From: Varroa destructor
Lineage: Eukaryota > Arthropoda > Arachnida > Mesostigmata > Varroidae
Length of the DNA stretch: 64,000 nucleotides
Assembly: GCF_002443255.2 (NCBI RefSeq)
Contig: NW_019211458.1
Coordinates: 35,334,096-35,398,095 of the forward strand
Reading direction: 5' to 3'
Shown here: positions 49,800-63,754 of the stretch, piece after piece
Numbering within the stretch: the first letter of the stretch is position 1
Layout of the letters: every line of letters starts with the position of its first letter
Program-made: the position numbers and the translations under genes
The notes under the pieces: generated by a model
The model's input: only the letters and a program-made list of their open reading frames with translations
What the model was told of the DNA's origin: nothing
Database searches by the model: none

Positions 49800-52700
49800 T
49801 CAAAGATTTACTAAAATGTCAAAATACCTTTTCTTTGCAAAGTACTACTTCAATTCTTCACATCAATCAGTAGATAAGTCGACTTTAATGATATCCCAAG
49901 ACTAATTTTGATTAATTGTAATTTGTGTAATCGTTTGTTTTTTTCAGAATTTTGATCCTTAATCTTCGGTAAGGTCGCAGGAACAGAATTAATAGGCCAG
50001 CGGATTCTATCAACAGCGACGTCTATTAACAGCTCGCTTTTGCATTATCAGTATTTTTTCCATCGTAACCCTTATATATTGATATATTTTGCAAATTATC
50101 GTTTTATCGAAGATAAAAAAACTCTTCTCAAAAATGCGATTAATTTAAGTTAGTTTGGCTTGGAAACGGTTGCCTAACAAAGCTCCCGCCTAAATTTTGC
50201 AAAAAAAATCCCGCTTAAAGTAGTAATCAAACAATCACCAAGATCGAAATGTATCAAAGGCTCATTCTCGAATTGGACTCCTCGATCGAAACGATCATTT
50301 TCAGATTTAGATCGTAGGTTTAGGGAGACAACACAACATATACATACAAAGCTCTATATACATAAGATATTGAGATGTTTCGAATTTCTTGCTTGGAATA
50401 GGGTTAACGTAAGTAAAAAATTTCAACCCTTGTATCCCCCCTAATTTTATTAATACTTCACCACGAACGCTATACTAGAGTTTTGTTATTGATTGGTTTT
50501 GTTATTGCACTTGATTGCATAGGTCCACGAAGCATTTCAGACACATTAAGAGTCATGTGGAATGGAACAATCGTTCCTTTTCTTGCCTTTCCATTGCTTG
50601 CCAAAGATCACCAGAGATTTCGATGAATAACACGTTCTCGGATGAAGGGGAATCCTTCAGTCGGTCCGTGTCCTTAACGGATCCCTTCTGAATAAATCTA
50701 GAAGTCTGTTTCGCTGGGTGTTAAGTGCTTCTATATGATTCGCGAACAGTTTTTACAATTGGTTAACTCTCGGTTCCCGGCGCGTTTTTTGTGCGGCGTT
50801 CTTACAGACTGCAATAGATGCTTCTGTAGATTACCATATATGCATCTTTTTTTCAATGTTCAATAATTATTATTACGAAAATGCTTTTTACTAATTACAG
50901 TTACTCCAGGAAATGCCGCAAAATTTACAGATACAAAGTCTTTAAGGTGTGTTGTGCTAATTTGATCGGGTAGGAGGATACAATGTACATAAATACTGAT
51001 TCAGAGCTGCTCTATACCACGAGTTCTAACTCGAAAAATTGATCAGTAAAAGGTGAGTAAGCAAAATAGACAAGGACGTACGATAGATAATTACGATAAG
51101 ATCTATTCGCGACAAGTTATCTCAGGCTCTATGTCACACCGACGACCAGTTAATTCATAAATCAAAGCATTCAATCTATTGGACGATTATAACCGGCAAC
51201 GTCATATTATAACTTACCATATTAATTATCTGCACGCAACTCTAAAAATATTGGAATTTTTAACGCAACAGTGATTAGATTAATCATACGGTCGCCTTGT
51301 TCTGGCTAGCTACGCTAGGTTCTCTCCTCACAATCAAAAAAAAAATTGCAGAAGTTTTTTCGACGAATTGTTTTTGCCGCTTTTCCTTCGGTGCCTATTG
51401 CTGCCATTGTTATCATTATGGTTATCATCATCAAAACTTTAGCTATCATATATAACCTATGAGACGTATGAGGGAAAATGAACATTATCTCTAATCGGCT
51501 TAAAATAACGTACAGTTTAGTATTTGATAAGCATTAACGCGTCCGATTTACTCCCTTCGATAGCAGTAGAATTTCATCAGAAAAATAGCATCATAAATCA
51601 TAGCTGATCCGCGTTTAACATTCAAATTACGAGAAAAACATCTGTCTTTGGATCGATACGTTCTGTCCATGTAAGCATATAGTGAAAATGTTTTATTTTT
51701 GGCATTCTAAATAATAACAATAATATTTTGTGTGTATTAGGGCTAGGATCTTTGGATTCTAATACCATCAACTTTAGTTTATTCGTATGATGATATCTAC
51801 TAAAAACTCTCAAGCAATCACTTCCGTGTGAAAAAATCACTTCACTCGTAAAGCAGAAGCGCTCGGTAACAGCAACTTCTGATGTCAATTTACTGCTTTT
51901 AAGTGCAAAATACAGAGGTGAAGCTAATTAAAAGAGAAAACAATTGGAGCCTTTTAGGCAAGCTAATGTATATGATATCTAATGGAATTACGGGACCTTG
52001 TGAGTTATTTGATGAACGCCCGAATGAAATTCAACTGAAAGAGGAGGCTTATGTTGGACGTTATTGAATAACTTATACTATAATGGCTCCGATAAAAAAT
52101 AATGAAATCATAGACGTAATCGATATATAGTGTAGTGTAATACACTGGTAAAAACGAGATGTGATAATACGCTTTTGCGAAAGGTATTGTGAGCAGAAAA
52201 AAAACAATGGAAAAACTTTAAATTAAGCTATTCATTTTAAAGGATCGAATTTGTTTTGTCACGACTTTATTTGGGAAGCTACCAATAAACATTTATATAA
52301 AGTGTGAATAATTATGCGCATTTAGCAAGAATATATTGGAAGAGGAAATAAAGTCCTCCTATCGCTGTAAATAAAGCCATTATGAAAAATGGCTTCGGCC
52401 TTTATCTAACCAAGTCTAGCCTTTAGCTTTCATCTAACGGCTGATAAAAGAGAGATTTTTTTTATGCCACTGTTAGGTAGGTAGGAACACTGTCCAGTTT
52501 AAATTTTCTCGTGCATCCTTGCATGTGATTCATTGCAATTTGGCAAAAACGATTTAGAGCTGGAACTATCACCATTAGAACAAATGGATCCTGCTTTGCC
52601 GAGCTCAGTGGGTGCGGGCCCGAGTCTGATCAACGCTCGTATACGCACGCACTTGTTCTGAACGAGAAAATTCTCCAGAGAAATGAAAGAAAACCAGTGA

Positions 52701-52890
52701 AATTAGTTATCAATATGACTCGCTACCAAAAAAAACGAACCGCCCCATTATCATGTAGTACCAGAAAAATTTTAACCATCTAATCCATGTCAGACGCCAC
52801 ATCTTTTTTGTAATCGATGCAATTGCACCATTAATGAACAAGCACAGAATATACGCGTTAATAACACATTTCTATGTGCTTGTGGGTATG
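49800..52890. other. AT-rich stretch without recognisable genes
   Basis: Frames are short. The 88-codon minus-strand frame at 51888-51622 and a 22-codon frame at 50621 are without context. No repeats of note were recognised. Confidence 0.5.
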
Positions 52891-52948
52891 TTCCCAATGC
52901 AAATGCTTAGTCCAGTTGTAGGTCAGCCATCTTCAGAGCCGCGCTTAC

Positions 52949-53035
52949 CTCCTGCGTAGGCTATAGACGCGCCAATCTCAGCGAGCCATACAGTGATTGG
53001 AATCATTGCTTTTGCCAGAACAATATTTGAGTGTA
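52949..53035 (-). CDS. Possible single internal exon of a membrane transporter
   Basis: Between an acceptor with a good pyrimidine tract (gttttttcgcgcag) and a strong donor (GGAG|GTAAGC), 87 nt are open in the frame HSNIVLAKAMIPITVWLAEI then GASIAYAG. This reads like one helix of a major facilitator protein, loosely like helix 10 of SLC22 carriers. The phase (two bases, 28 codons, one base) is self-consistent. No convincing flanking exons were found within a few kb on either side. The segment 53187-53085 is open in the right phase, but its donor is weak. It could be an exon of a gene with long introns, a pseudogene fragment or chance. Confidence 0.3.
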
Positions 53036-56000
53036 CTGCGCGAAAAAACGTGATACGCCCAACTATGTCATATTTAGGTTACGTATCACAAATGAAGTAC
53101 ATTGTAGCCTTGGGTACAATTGGGTCTGTTATGGCTCCAAAGCAACGTTTGTTACGAGCTGTGTCTATTGCTCTTGTTTATGTTATTGATTGTTGTCTAG
53201 GTAGCATTCGGCGGAAGCTACCCGTAGTCCTGCAGACCCTTGTCTGAGTCTATCGCTAAACAAAAACGCCGTTTACGTCCCGTGGACGTAGACCGGATTT
53301 TTCTCTTATCGCCATTATGAACTTGAAATATTTCCCTCTATTTACTAATCGTAGTCGTCGTGCTCAACGTATATATGGTCACAGCTGATTTTTTAGAACT
53401 AGATCGTGACATGCTTGGTTATGCCACTTCTGCTGTTAAGAGCGTTGCGTTAATTCCATACCTTTATCATGTAAGTCGTACACGACCTTCTGCTTATGGA
53501 AGCCTGCGAAGTCCAATAGCGATCTGCTCAACGTAAATTGAGTTGATTATTAATGGCTTATATATTTTTACAAAATCAAAAGCGCGGCTATTGCAAACAC
53601 TCAGCGACAGTCAACAATATGGCTCCTTACCGTTTCTACCAAAATCACTCAAATTGGAAGCGACGAAATGGTCGATTTATCCCAATTCATTCAAAGGCTT
53701 GAGAGATACGAAATTTAAGCTATCGAAGATATGGAAAATTCACCGCCAGGTTCTGAAGCTCGCACAAGACGCAATAATTGATGCCCGCTATAAAACTGGT
53801 CAATTTAGAATGACTCATATAAAAAAAAAACTATCGAAAATCTGCGCTTCTAGAATCATTTTAGGATTTATTTTTCAAATTTGGCGGTATACATTTTTTA
53901 GACATTGAGGTGCACTCTTAAACAACATTACAACTTCAACATAAGTTGGTTGTACACTTCAGTGGGCCAATGGGTGCGTGGAACGGATCGATAACTTCTA
54001 TGGCTTCAACTATTTCGATATTTTTCTGGTTCAAAGTTGCGTATAATAACATTGCTTCGACGTTTCCAGGAATACATCCTTGTGGTGAATAGCTGGGTAT
54101 CCTTGTTAATTATAGTGACTGATGTAATACTTATCTATGTGAACTTATCCACAACAGAACCAACCTCAACCTCTCAATTGTAAGAATACATAATATAAGT
54201 ATATGCTTGCACATCCATTGTAAAAGCAATAGGATGTACATGCAAAGGCGTTCCATTATTTTGGCTACTATGCTCGTCGCTCGGTTAACACATCTTGAAT
54301 CAGTCCAGCTAAAATACTTCCTCATACAACAAACAACATGTCAATGGTTTAGTGCCTTTTTTATACTGATTTGAAGTGTCGATAGGGCCTTCCTGGCACA
54401 CTAGTACACAAATGTACTAAACGCCGCTAGCCAATGTCTTTTCAGGCCATTCTTCTAGAATATTTCAATAGGAAGAGCCAAAATTGACTTGGAAATAAGC
54501 GTTGGATTATTAAAGGAAAAACGATTGAAGGACGAACATGACATGCAAACTGCAAGGCTTAAGGGCACATTTCGTACTCTATGTGCCTTCTCTTTTTACG
54601 CGTATGAATTTCAACTTTTTGTTTCCTGCAGTTTTTAGAAAACAGATCGCCATCTTTGTTAACTATTCTTTCGCTGTTTCCTTTAGTCTTCCATTTGTAT
54701 CAGATGTTCGAGATCTAATATTAAAAGTTGTGACCGAAAATCTTGTTTGAGCGGGGTCAAAAAACCTCCTCGCGGGAGCTTGTGGCACATGAATACTGCA
54801 ATGTCCGCCCGATATATAGTGGTTTGTCCACAAGCAATAATGGACTCATATAGTATCAATAGTCTAGCTTTTGTTATCGCTTTTTCTTCTGTAAGTTGTA
54901 GGTGCTCTAGTTCAGTTTGAAACGTAATGCTGGCTTGGGTCTTGTAGAAAGGCTACAGACTACGACACAAAGTAAAGCACCTGATTATGACTACTACGCA
55001 ACAGACGCCCAGAGACGCAGATCGTACGTGTCTGCTGCACAAAACAAATGAGTAATTATACTATGATAATAAAAGAGCCTATGTAATCTATACTATGTAA
55101 CAATCTAGTAAGGAAATATTCTGTATTTGGCTGGTTGTTGTCAATAAACCGAACCAGTCGTCTATGACAAGCAACTGGTTTGCTAGATGGATTCCCCTTG
55201 ATTTGCCCTGAATTGCTTTTCCTTACAACTTGCCCTTGTTGAATATTTTGTATGACTAAACCATCCTGCAGATTGTAAATGTCTTCACTTCTTTACCGAT
55301 GCTGTTCATATTATAGCGAGAATACGTCTATTAGAGCTCCTGTAGCGTCTATTTTCAGGGACTCGAAGTTCGTCATCTACCCCTTCTATACAACACAACG
55401 ATCTTCTCTTGTAACAAGTTAAACATGGCGGCTTTGTGTGATATGTCGCTATTTGCTGCGAAATAATAATTTTAATGGTTAATGCAGGTATAAAAATCTT
55501 CCGGCTTACCCAAGGAAGTGATGCCTTGGTCGCCAGTGAATTTGGCTTTCAGTAAACGTTAACCGGTTTTCGTTCCGCATTCAATCTGTTATAGCATAGG
55601 GCGGGGTTATATAGACAGCCATTTAAAAAGAATGACTTTTCGGATATACACATGGCCGCGCGCGATATTCTTTCCGATTGGCATAACTAATATAGCTGCT
55701 GAAGCTTGCTGTATCGCCAATCTGTCGGAGCCGAAGTAGTAGTCTTCGCCTTCAAATAAGAGTCAATGGGAGTAGTATGGAATATTAAATGGTATATATA
55801 ATATTAAATGGCGATTTTAGGGAAATTGAAGGTATATCATTTTTGCCTGCATTATTTATGCACGCTAAACTTTGCCGTCACGACAAAATCTGCGCTTTCA
55901 ACTGCCGGACATCAACAACACAAACAACAATCGAGAGACGAAACACCAGTACAGCCCATAGTATATTTTTTTTTTGTATCTATAATTTCAATATAACCCG

Positions 56001-57973
56001 AAGAGTCCCTCAGAGTCTTATACGAATTTGTTTTCCTTCAAATTTTCAATTGTGCGCTGTCATAGTCGCCACTTACGTCTGGTCTACGCCTACAGAAAAA
56101 TGTATATATTGAGCCACCAAACGGAACTATCCTGTTATAGTCTCAAGGCCCTTCAAGCTCGGCTCTTACCGCAATGAAGTTCGACACCTAAACTTGACAG
56201 CTTTGAATGCAAATAAAAGCAAACACAGTTGACCTTCATCGCACATACAAGAAAGCCTCAAGCTGTTCGCGGTACTTTGGTATTTAACGAATGTCATGAT
56301 ACTGCTATTAGGCGTATGGCTACATGATCCGAAACGTAAACACGAGTATCAATATAAGTGAACATTTGACATTCTCTCAGTTTTGCGAATTATGTGGGAA
56401 GACTCGTTTGGGAAAACTACACGAACGATGCTGAGAATTTTTGATTGACATCTCCCCTATTGCCATGCCTAATAAATGAACTTATCGCGGGAAAATTGTT
56501 CCCTCTTAGTCACCGATACGTCGTGCAGTTAGCTCTGCTGTGCAAGAAGACCGCTAATAGAACGGAATCACATAACGAAGCTCCAAGAAATATCTAGAAA
56601 TTAGTATTGGTATATTCTATCATTAACTACGTTATTATGGCTATTACGGTTTTCGGCGTACTGCTCACTCAGCAGTATTGTTGTTTCGTTCTTGCGCCGT
56701 AATTACAATGCAGGTTGTCATAAAGGCTGTTGATCATGGCTTAGAGGTTATTAAAAAAAAGCCTTTCCCAGGTTCACGTACTACAGTCATTACCCGCAAC
56801 ATTTTGCGATTCTTGTATTGAAAGCAAAAATAAATATTTAAGCCGCTTATAACCATTTCGAACTTACGAAAGCTATGACCTACTTCGGCCATCGGGTCAG
56901 ACCTTATCACCTGGCGCGATAGTATCCACGATGGTTAAGCCGCCATCAGTCATCTTGGAGATCTATAGGTTCCAATATAATTCCTTAGAAATCTGCCTTT
57001 TTGAACACGTTGTCCAAAACATCGTTCATATAAACTATAGCGACTTAGGTCAATCAGGCGTTGTGCAGCGTAATTAAAAATGTCTCCCCAGTCGACCCTC
57101 GATAAGGAGCGCCTCATAGTTTCTGGCTTTGGAGGCTTTCAGGTCACTGCTACAAGAGTTTCAGCGTTGTAGCCACGCATCCTTCATATTTATCTCTCCG
57201 GCTTGGTATAAATAGCATATCTAATCTTCTAGGAGACACGCATGCCTTCCTTGGTAGGTTTCTATCGACATGATGCCTCGAGTCGTAAGCTTCTTTTCCG
57301 GCGCACAAGTTCATGCCCTTTCCCGTAAGCTCTAGGTTATTGTCTGGCCTTTGCGTTTTTCCTTCCCGTGCTTTGAGAGGCTAGCCTATCAATACGAGGT
57401 CCACGCTATTGAGCCTTCTTCTTTTGTGCGAAAATATTTATAAAAAAATATTTGACGCCTACGCTCAGGTTTGCGACGGCTAATGTGCACATGTGGTCTC
57501 TCGGATCATATCCGAACCCATTAAATGCTCGGAACTGGTTGTGCACAAGTATTCCTCATATCAGTCACGCCTCTATAGCTACATGAGATTGTTTTACCTA
57601 ATGTTTAATTAAGCGATTCGGGACCATCCACTTCGCTTTCAAGCTCAATGCTTTCAATATAATGGGCTACATACCAAAGGTAATATTGTAGATATTGCTG
57701 ACTAGTTACCTCGAACCACGAAAGATTCGACCTATGCCGCAATATATAAACCTGTGAGGCTACTGGAAGATAGGTATTTATTTAGATATTGTGCGGATAT
57801 TAGCCCATCTAAGCTAATATGACAAATCTACAAGTGGACAAAAAAAATGGCCTACAATATCAATAACAATCTGATACTTTCGCTATTAATATAATGCTAC
57901 ATGGGTTCGTTCATAGCTAGATATGCATGTGTTCCGCTTATTCAATACCTCGACTATCGACTGTCGATTATTG

Positions 57974-58001
57974 AAAAAAAAAAAAAAAAAAAAAAAAAAA
58001 A
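57974..58001. repeat. (A)28 tract
   Basis: The longest homopolymer in the window. The 300 bases before it show no tRNA-like or reverse transcriptase similarity. Confidence 0.95.
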
Positions 58002-59309
58002 TGATAGTAACTTCCCTCAATCACCGTAATGAACAAATGATGAAATACGCTACTGGCATGTTCATTCTTTAAACTTAACTGCTTTACTTATTTATCTTGA
58101 TATGTTTGAAACAACGCATCAGTTCAATAGTCCAGGCGAACAAGAAGCGTTCTCTTTTGTTTTTTCTTTTTTAACCGTTAGCGGCACTGTACCTCGTGCA
58201 GACTTCACACTACCTTTGTTTTCTTGAGGAAAAGAGTTTAGATAATCGATATTAATTACGCAATTCTTGGCTTATGTTACTAGACTTCTACTATGAGCAA
58301 ACAGACTGAACCTCTACTAGAACATGGTGGTCAATATATTCCGTTTATTTAATTACAAAATAACACACAAATTGGTTTATATCTAGCCTCTAGCCGAAGT
58401 AATACAGAAGTCTTTGAAGTATTTGAGATTCATTAAAGCCACGGAAATGTATACATTTTATAGTAAATAGAGTCCCTTTCGTATTGAATGTGGTCAACCG
58501 TTTAAAGCAATACTGCATGATTATAGTAGTGCTTGTGGTACTAACTATGGTAATTAACATATATTTCTCAAGATTCGTAGACTGATCTGTCAGTGCTGAA
58601 CCATGACAAGGACTTCTCCTTCTGGAGCAATATCTGTTTCAAGTTCATCCTTATCACCACCAGTTAGAACGTTCCCGGGTGCCTCTTTTCGGAAAATGCT
58701 TGTACAGAATATCTACAGCAATCGCCCTTTTAGATTCTGTCAAGTTCGGTCTTACAAACGGAATTACCGAATATAACCTAGGTGTGCCTGTTGAAATCAA
58801 CACTCACATATTTTTTTTTTTATCAAGAGTGTATATAATAGTTTTGTGCCTGATCTCAAAGCCATTCACCATTATTTTATTCAGATTAGAAATTATTAAA
58901 TGCGACTACGAATATTCAATTCAAACTCATATTTGCCGTCATCTCATATAAAACGAAGTTAAGGTTATTGTTATATTTTAACTTTAACATAGTTTAACTT
59001 TTTTCGTACGTTAAGTAGTTTTCTTCACCAGCAACGCGGATTAGCTGTTCATCATTATCTATTGGTTTCTAGTCAATAGAGTAGAAATAATCTAAGCTAA
59101 ATTGAAATACTGTCTGTGCGCCCCGTAGTATCTGTAGGCCACGGACAATGAGCCTTTGCATAGTTCTTACTCGTAAAAATACGTCAAAATCAGAACATTA
59201 TATGTTTTCGACAATTTAATGTTGTCTATAGTAACGATTGAATGTTTCTCTATATTAGATGACTGTTTAGATTTGAATGTTTAAATAGTTTTTCTCGTGA
59301 ACGAATCAT

Positions 59310-59350
59310 CATAGGGGGTCAACAGAAATAAGGGACAACCTGTATATAAA
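59310..59350 (-). mobile_element. Possible DNA-transposon terminus (TATACAGGTTGTCCC)
   Basis: On the minus strand TATACAGGTTGTCCCTTATT matches the TATACAGGGTGTCCC terminus common to many arthropod Tc1/mariner-like elements. No partner end or transposase was found. Confidence 0.3.
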
Positions 59351-61749
59351 GTGGTACTTTGGCAGCTGGCAATATAACTCATAAAGATAAATTTTGTTTT
59401 CATCATTATTATTTGTTTTTATTATTATTATATTTATCATCAAGGGGATATCTCGAGAGTATTTGGCGTCTTCTTTAGCTAAAGTGATTATCTGTATAAG
59501 CAAATTTTTTTTATTTCTGTTCGGTGATTCTTTTTTGTGACGATCATTGTCAAGGTCACCGCATCCCCATAACACATCTTGCTCTTTAACAGAGCCGGCT
59601 TCGAGGTAAACGTCTTTCTAGCTGCCTCAGCCCCCTATTGACGTGTGTATATATATGCGCGTCCGCATTTCTGCTATCGTTGCTTTAATAGGCTCTTTGC
59701 ACAATCAACTATGACAGCATCTTTCAGAGAACTCTGAAATCCTTGCCTTTGCTATTACGCGCGTTATTTCTTTTTCTTCGCTTCAGGCAGTGTAGGCGAA
59801 AATCTCAACGAAGCACGGTTCAAATTTTGGCGCCGTATAAAATAGTAATCTAAATCACGAGCACTGGCCATAAGTGGCTAGAGGAGACTCAGAAGCAAAA
59901 GTGAAAAGCAGTTGGGGGTAAATACGTCATCAAGGCTACAGTGAGGAGAGTTGGAGCTTTGCGTGCGAGAACAGGACGGAGACGACCCCGCTTTGTCCCA
60001 CGTACTGGTCGTTCAGTGTTTAATGATGTTTGTTGGAAAAGTAGCGGTGGGCGATGCTCGAATAGGAATAGAGCGTGACGAGCCTCGTCCCCACCATATT
60101 GTCGACGTAGCAAACGTAGACATTAAACGCACATAACGAAGAACATATGATTCTTTATAAGGTCTATGCAGGAACTTTTAAAAATAATACCGCTAATAAG
60201 AGATTAACTTCCAGTATCTGAGGAGTAAAATACTGCACGCGTTTAAGATAAGACATAAGATCTACTTTTAAATTATTAAATTTGCTCAAGAACAACACAA
60301 GCCTAAATTTAATTATCTAGGTAGTCAAACAGGGCATGTCTAGCCTTGTCCGACCTTTTCATATCTATGGATTCATGAAAAGTCAATAGGTGTATATCAA
60401 GTTAAGCTGTTATTTTTGTTTATCGTTCGTTTACTATCATCAGAAAAGCTCGTTTGATCTCGGTCAGCAATGAAATTAGTTCTCTAGGTTAAATTGGCAA
60501 ATGTTTCCTGTTCCCGTGGAGTCGTAATCAGTAATGGTAAATTCAACGAACTTACTGGATAGATATAAATAAAAGTAGATACTCATTGTATGATACTCAG
60601 CGTTGCTACTTGTTTTTTCGTCTCCTATAATCACCCACTGAACTTGCTGGTTATTTTAAGATGTAATTTTTGAAAAATTGAAAAAATAGTTGATTCAAAG
60701 GGACCGGAACGGGCGTGGATAGCGTCATAAGAGTAGAAGTTAAAAAAACTGTTTTCGGATCATCTACGAGACACGGGACATGTACTTGCTCTTCTATAAT
60801 AATGTAATGACAGTCGTATTTTGCTATTTTATGGAGTCGAAACGAAGGGGTTCACTTAACAGGGTCTCGTGTTGCAACGTCCAAGCAGGCTACCGGACTT
60901 TCAAACAACGGGCTTCACATTGAAGCTCATGACCGTTCAATAACGGGGCCCATAGCAACGAATATGTGCGCCACAGAGGTAGGCATGCGAATAATATAAA
61001 AACAGAATTTGACAACGGACCACGATGAGTGCTGGAAACTGCACGTTTTACAGCTGTATCTTGATATATATATATATCAGTTCTGGTTTAGGGACAATTC
61101 GCTTGTAGTTAAGGGTATGACGACACGTCGCTCTGGCAGTTCTATAGTGCGAAAAACTTATCTCTTTCATAGCCGTCCTTCGTTAAAAGGGATGTAGCAG
61201 CTTTTGTGGAGCAAACTTGTTGGAAGTCGCCGAAGCTCGCTGATTCAGAATATAGATAAATAGCTTGTGTGCGTTTTTATAAGGTAAGTATGACTCTGAG
61301 CTCCTTTTGCCGACACACAGGTTGCACAAAATACGCGCGTCAGCAGAGTAGAATCAGCGATAATCATTGATATTAAGAATATAGGCATATTTATCTGTGA
61401 GTACCCAATCCTGATTACATTAAGAATTCCATAGAAAAGGTGATTTGTTTACTAGACCAGTAGACGCTATTAGCTTTTTTGATCGGAAAGAAAAGGTAGA
61501 ACGGCAAATAGTTCCGTGGGAGCTTTAGCGGAGAATGTATATTGCTTTTACTTTCTAGTACTCAAAATAGGAAAACAATAAATTTGTTGAAAAACCCAGT
61601 ACGTGAATAGCTAGAATATTTCGTGCAGCTTAAACTAATTATAAAATACCAATGTCGAGTTCATTTAAAAAAGAAAAGAGATATGATGAGGAAATAACAT
61701 ATTCTTGGTAGGTATAGTATCTCTGTATAGTATATGATTGATGTAGAAT

Positions 61750-63754
61750 ACCTGCCACATTGGTTATACATTGCATTTAGTTGTAGCAGACGCCTACGTT
61801 GTGGAAGAGACTCGCCCCCGATCGATGCGCGCGAATGCTGCACTCTCGGACATGCGCGTGGTATCTCTCAGTGGGATCTTGGGGGAGACGTGGGGAACGA
61901 GCGAGGGACGATTGTCGCTGCTGTTGCTGTATTTGCCGCACGAAGGAGCACAGCCAGAGAGCCCATAGGGTAGTAAACCAGGTCCAGGGAACGAACAAGC
62001 AGTAGCCACTGACCAGACAGGACGAAAGGCAGATGTATTGAAACCGTTCAGTGTTACGACACCAGATTCGAAGTTACCGATTCCTTTGGAACATAGTTAG
62101 CATACACAAAGCGATACATGAAAGGGATCTTATTTGCGGAAGCACCGGTGCCCAGGCCATTGGCATGTGGCCTTGGCTGTCACGGAATAAATAAATAAAG
62201 TACGGAATAAACGGAGCCACAGATGAAATCTTTGAACCCGTGTATATCTGTGAATCTAGTATAAACTCCACGAACAAAGTAAACCTGTGCGTGCGGTGCT
62301 GGAATGAAGACCAACACTTCGTCTAGGATTGTTTAGCCAAATTAGAAATGGCGCTGCTATCTCTCGTAGAGAGAGCGTAAGTCTGACATCAATAAATTAT
62401 TTGTTAGTGTTTGTCTTCCAAGTGACGTGCCATAATATCGACTTAATATTAATATATAAACTTGATGTGTCATGGTAACTTTATTTTTCCTCCCTTGTTT
62501 AAACAGAACCTGAGTCCCGCCATTAGATTGTTTGATCTATTTACCTTCACAGCAAGAATCGTACTATCACGGTATTTTCCTTATCAACGTCGCAGCCCGC
62601 TTTAGATGTCACTTTCTGCGTTGCGTTGCGAGTGCCGTTAAGCTTGCTATACCGCTATTGCTACCGCGACAACTGTGCAACAGAAGTATCAGGGCCAGCA
62701 GGGCGTCAAACATTCAGACGTTTAATGACTAACGCGTCCGTTACGTCATAGTGGACCCCCGTTTAATGTTTCACTATCCTCCCCTTCCCCTCCCCCGACC
62801 CATTTTTCATCTTGAGCGAGGACCACAACCATAACCATCATCATTATCGCCACCATCACCATAATCGCCAGCATCAGCACCATCAACAAATAGGCAAGTG
62901 AACAGACAGACGCGGGCAAAAGCGGTCGCTTATTTGCGTCGGCAGCAGCGTTAGCGGCGGTTGTTTTCCATGCGTCGCAGCACGACGTTCCCGCCCGCTG
63001 GATATTCAATGCTTTCATGGTGGCTGGCTAGCCCCAAGAGAAGCGAGCACCATCATGGCCATCCACCCTTGCCCCCAGAAGCTGTGCTAATGCTAACGGC
63101 AGGATCCGTTCACCGTTAGCTACTGCAACTGCCGCAAGAGCTAACGGCGTGCAATAACAGCTCGTGTCGTGAGCAGTTATTAAAGTGGTCCACGACAACT
63201 GATAGATTCTACCCTTTCTTTCTGTCGTTTTCAAATTGAGCTGACTGCCTCTTCTGTATGGTCTAGTGTGACGGCACCGAGCAACGGTTTGGTGACGTCT
63301 AACGTGACGGCTAAGTTGATGAAGGTGAATGTCCTAACGGAGAGGACAGAAACACGGTCAGCTGGCTGCTGACAGGCGACGCTGTCTCGTACGGTGTGGG
63401 TGTGTGTGTGCGTGTGCGTGTGTACTCAGTTGGAGGTATTAGGGGCAACTTCCAGTGCTGATGGAGGTGATTCCGGCGATTATCTAGAGGATCCTATATT
63501 CGCACACATTAATTGTGGTATCATTGCTATAGTTTCTGTTGACTCTGCTTCTGTGGTATCTTCGGTACTCTCTGGGTGTTTTGAGTTGCTTCGCTGCATG
63601 GTCGTTTACCTTGACTTGATACGACGATATAGGTGTACGGCTATACGAGTCACTATAGTTAAGAAGTGAATTGTGCTACGTTATTATATATTACTGCAAA
63701 GACGAAGACGCCGTCGACACGAGTTAGCCACGACTATACGAGGATATAGGTGCA
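61750..63754. promoter_or_regulatory. GC-rich 5' region of the gene starting at 63755
   Basis: G+C rises from about 61750 and open frames appear on both strands (for example four overlapping ones at 61734-62009), the effect of composition. The stretch 62820-62890 is built from CAT/ATC/ACC triplets, and 63394-63423 is a GT-rich microsatellite. None of the frames resembles a known protein. I read it as promoter and 5' leader sequence of the right-edge gene. Confidence 0.4.
63394..63423. repeat. GT-rich microsatellite
   Basis: A (GT)n run interrupted by CG, about 330 bases upstream of the start codon at 63755. Confidence 0.92.

Larger units (their letters stand above)
53036..61749. other. Gene-poor stretch
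   Basis: Frames of up to 121 codons (53543-53908) are lysine/isoleucine-rich and typical of AT-rich noncoding DNA. A (A)28 tract at 57974 may be the tail of an old retroposed sequence. No exon with both a good acceptor and donor and plausible protein content was found. Confidence 0.5.

Noticed and set aside
53543..53908. 121-codon plus-strand frame
   Set aside because: Lys/Ile/Leu-rich, AT-driven composition, no start context or domain.
56880..56980. Possible minus-strand start exon MTDGGLTIVDTIAPG followed by a GT donor
   Set aside because: Only 15 codons, a weak donor (gtgata) and no downstream exon that fits.
59889..60136. Overlapping frames on both strands with a basic stretch, considered as a histone-like or ribosomal protein
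   Set aside because: No residue pattern of a known basic protein; the openness follows from locally higher GC.
62746..63018. 90-codon minus-strand frame with a run of Met/Val, considered as a membrane protein
   Set aside because: The hydrophobic run is produced by a CAT/ATC/ACC triplet tract in the 5' region of the right-edge gene.
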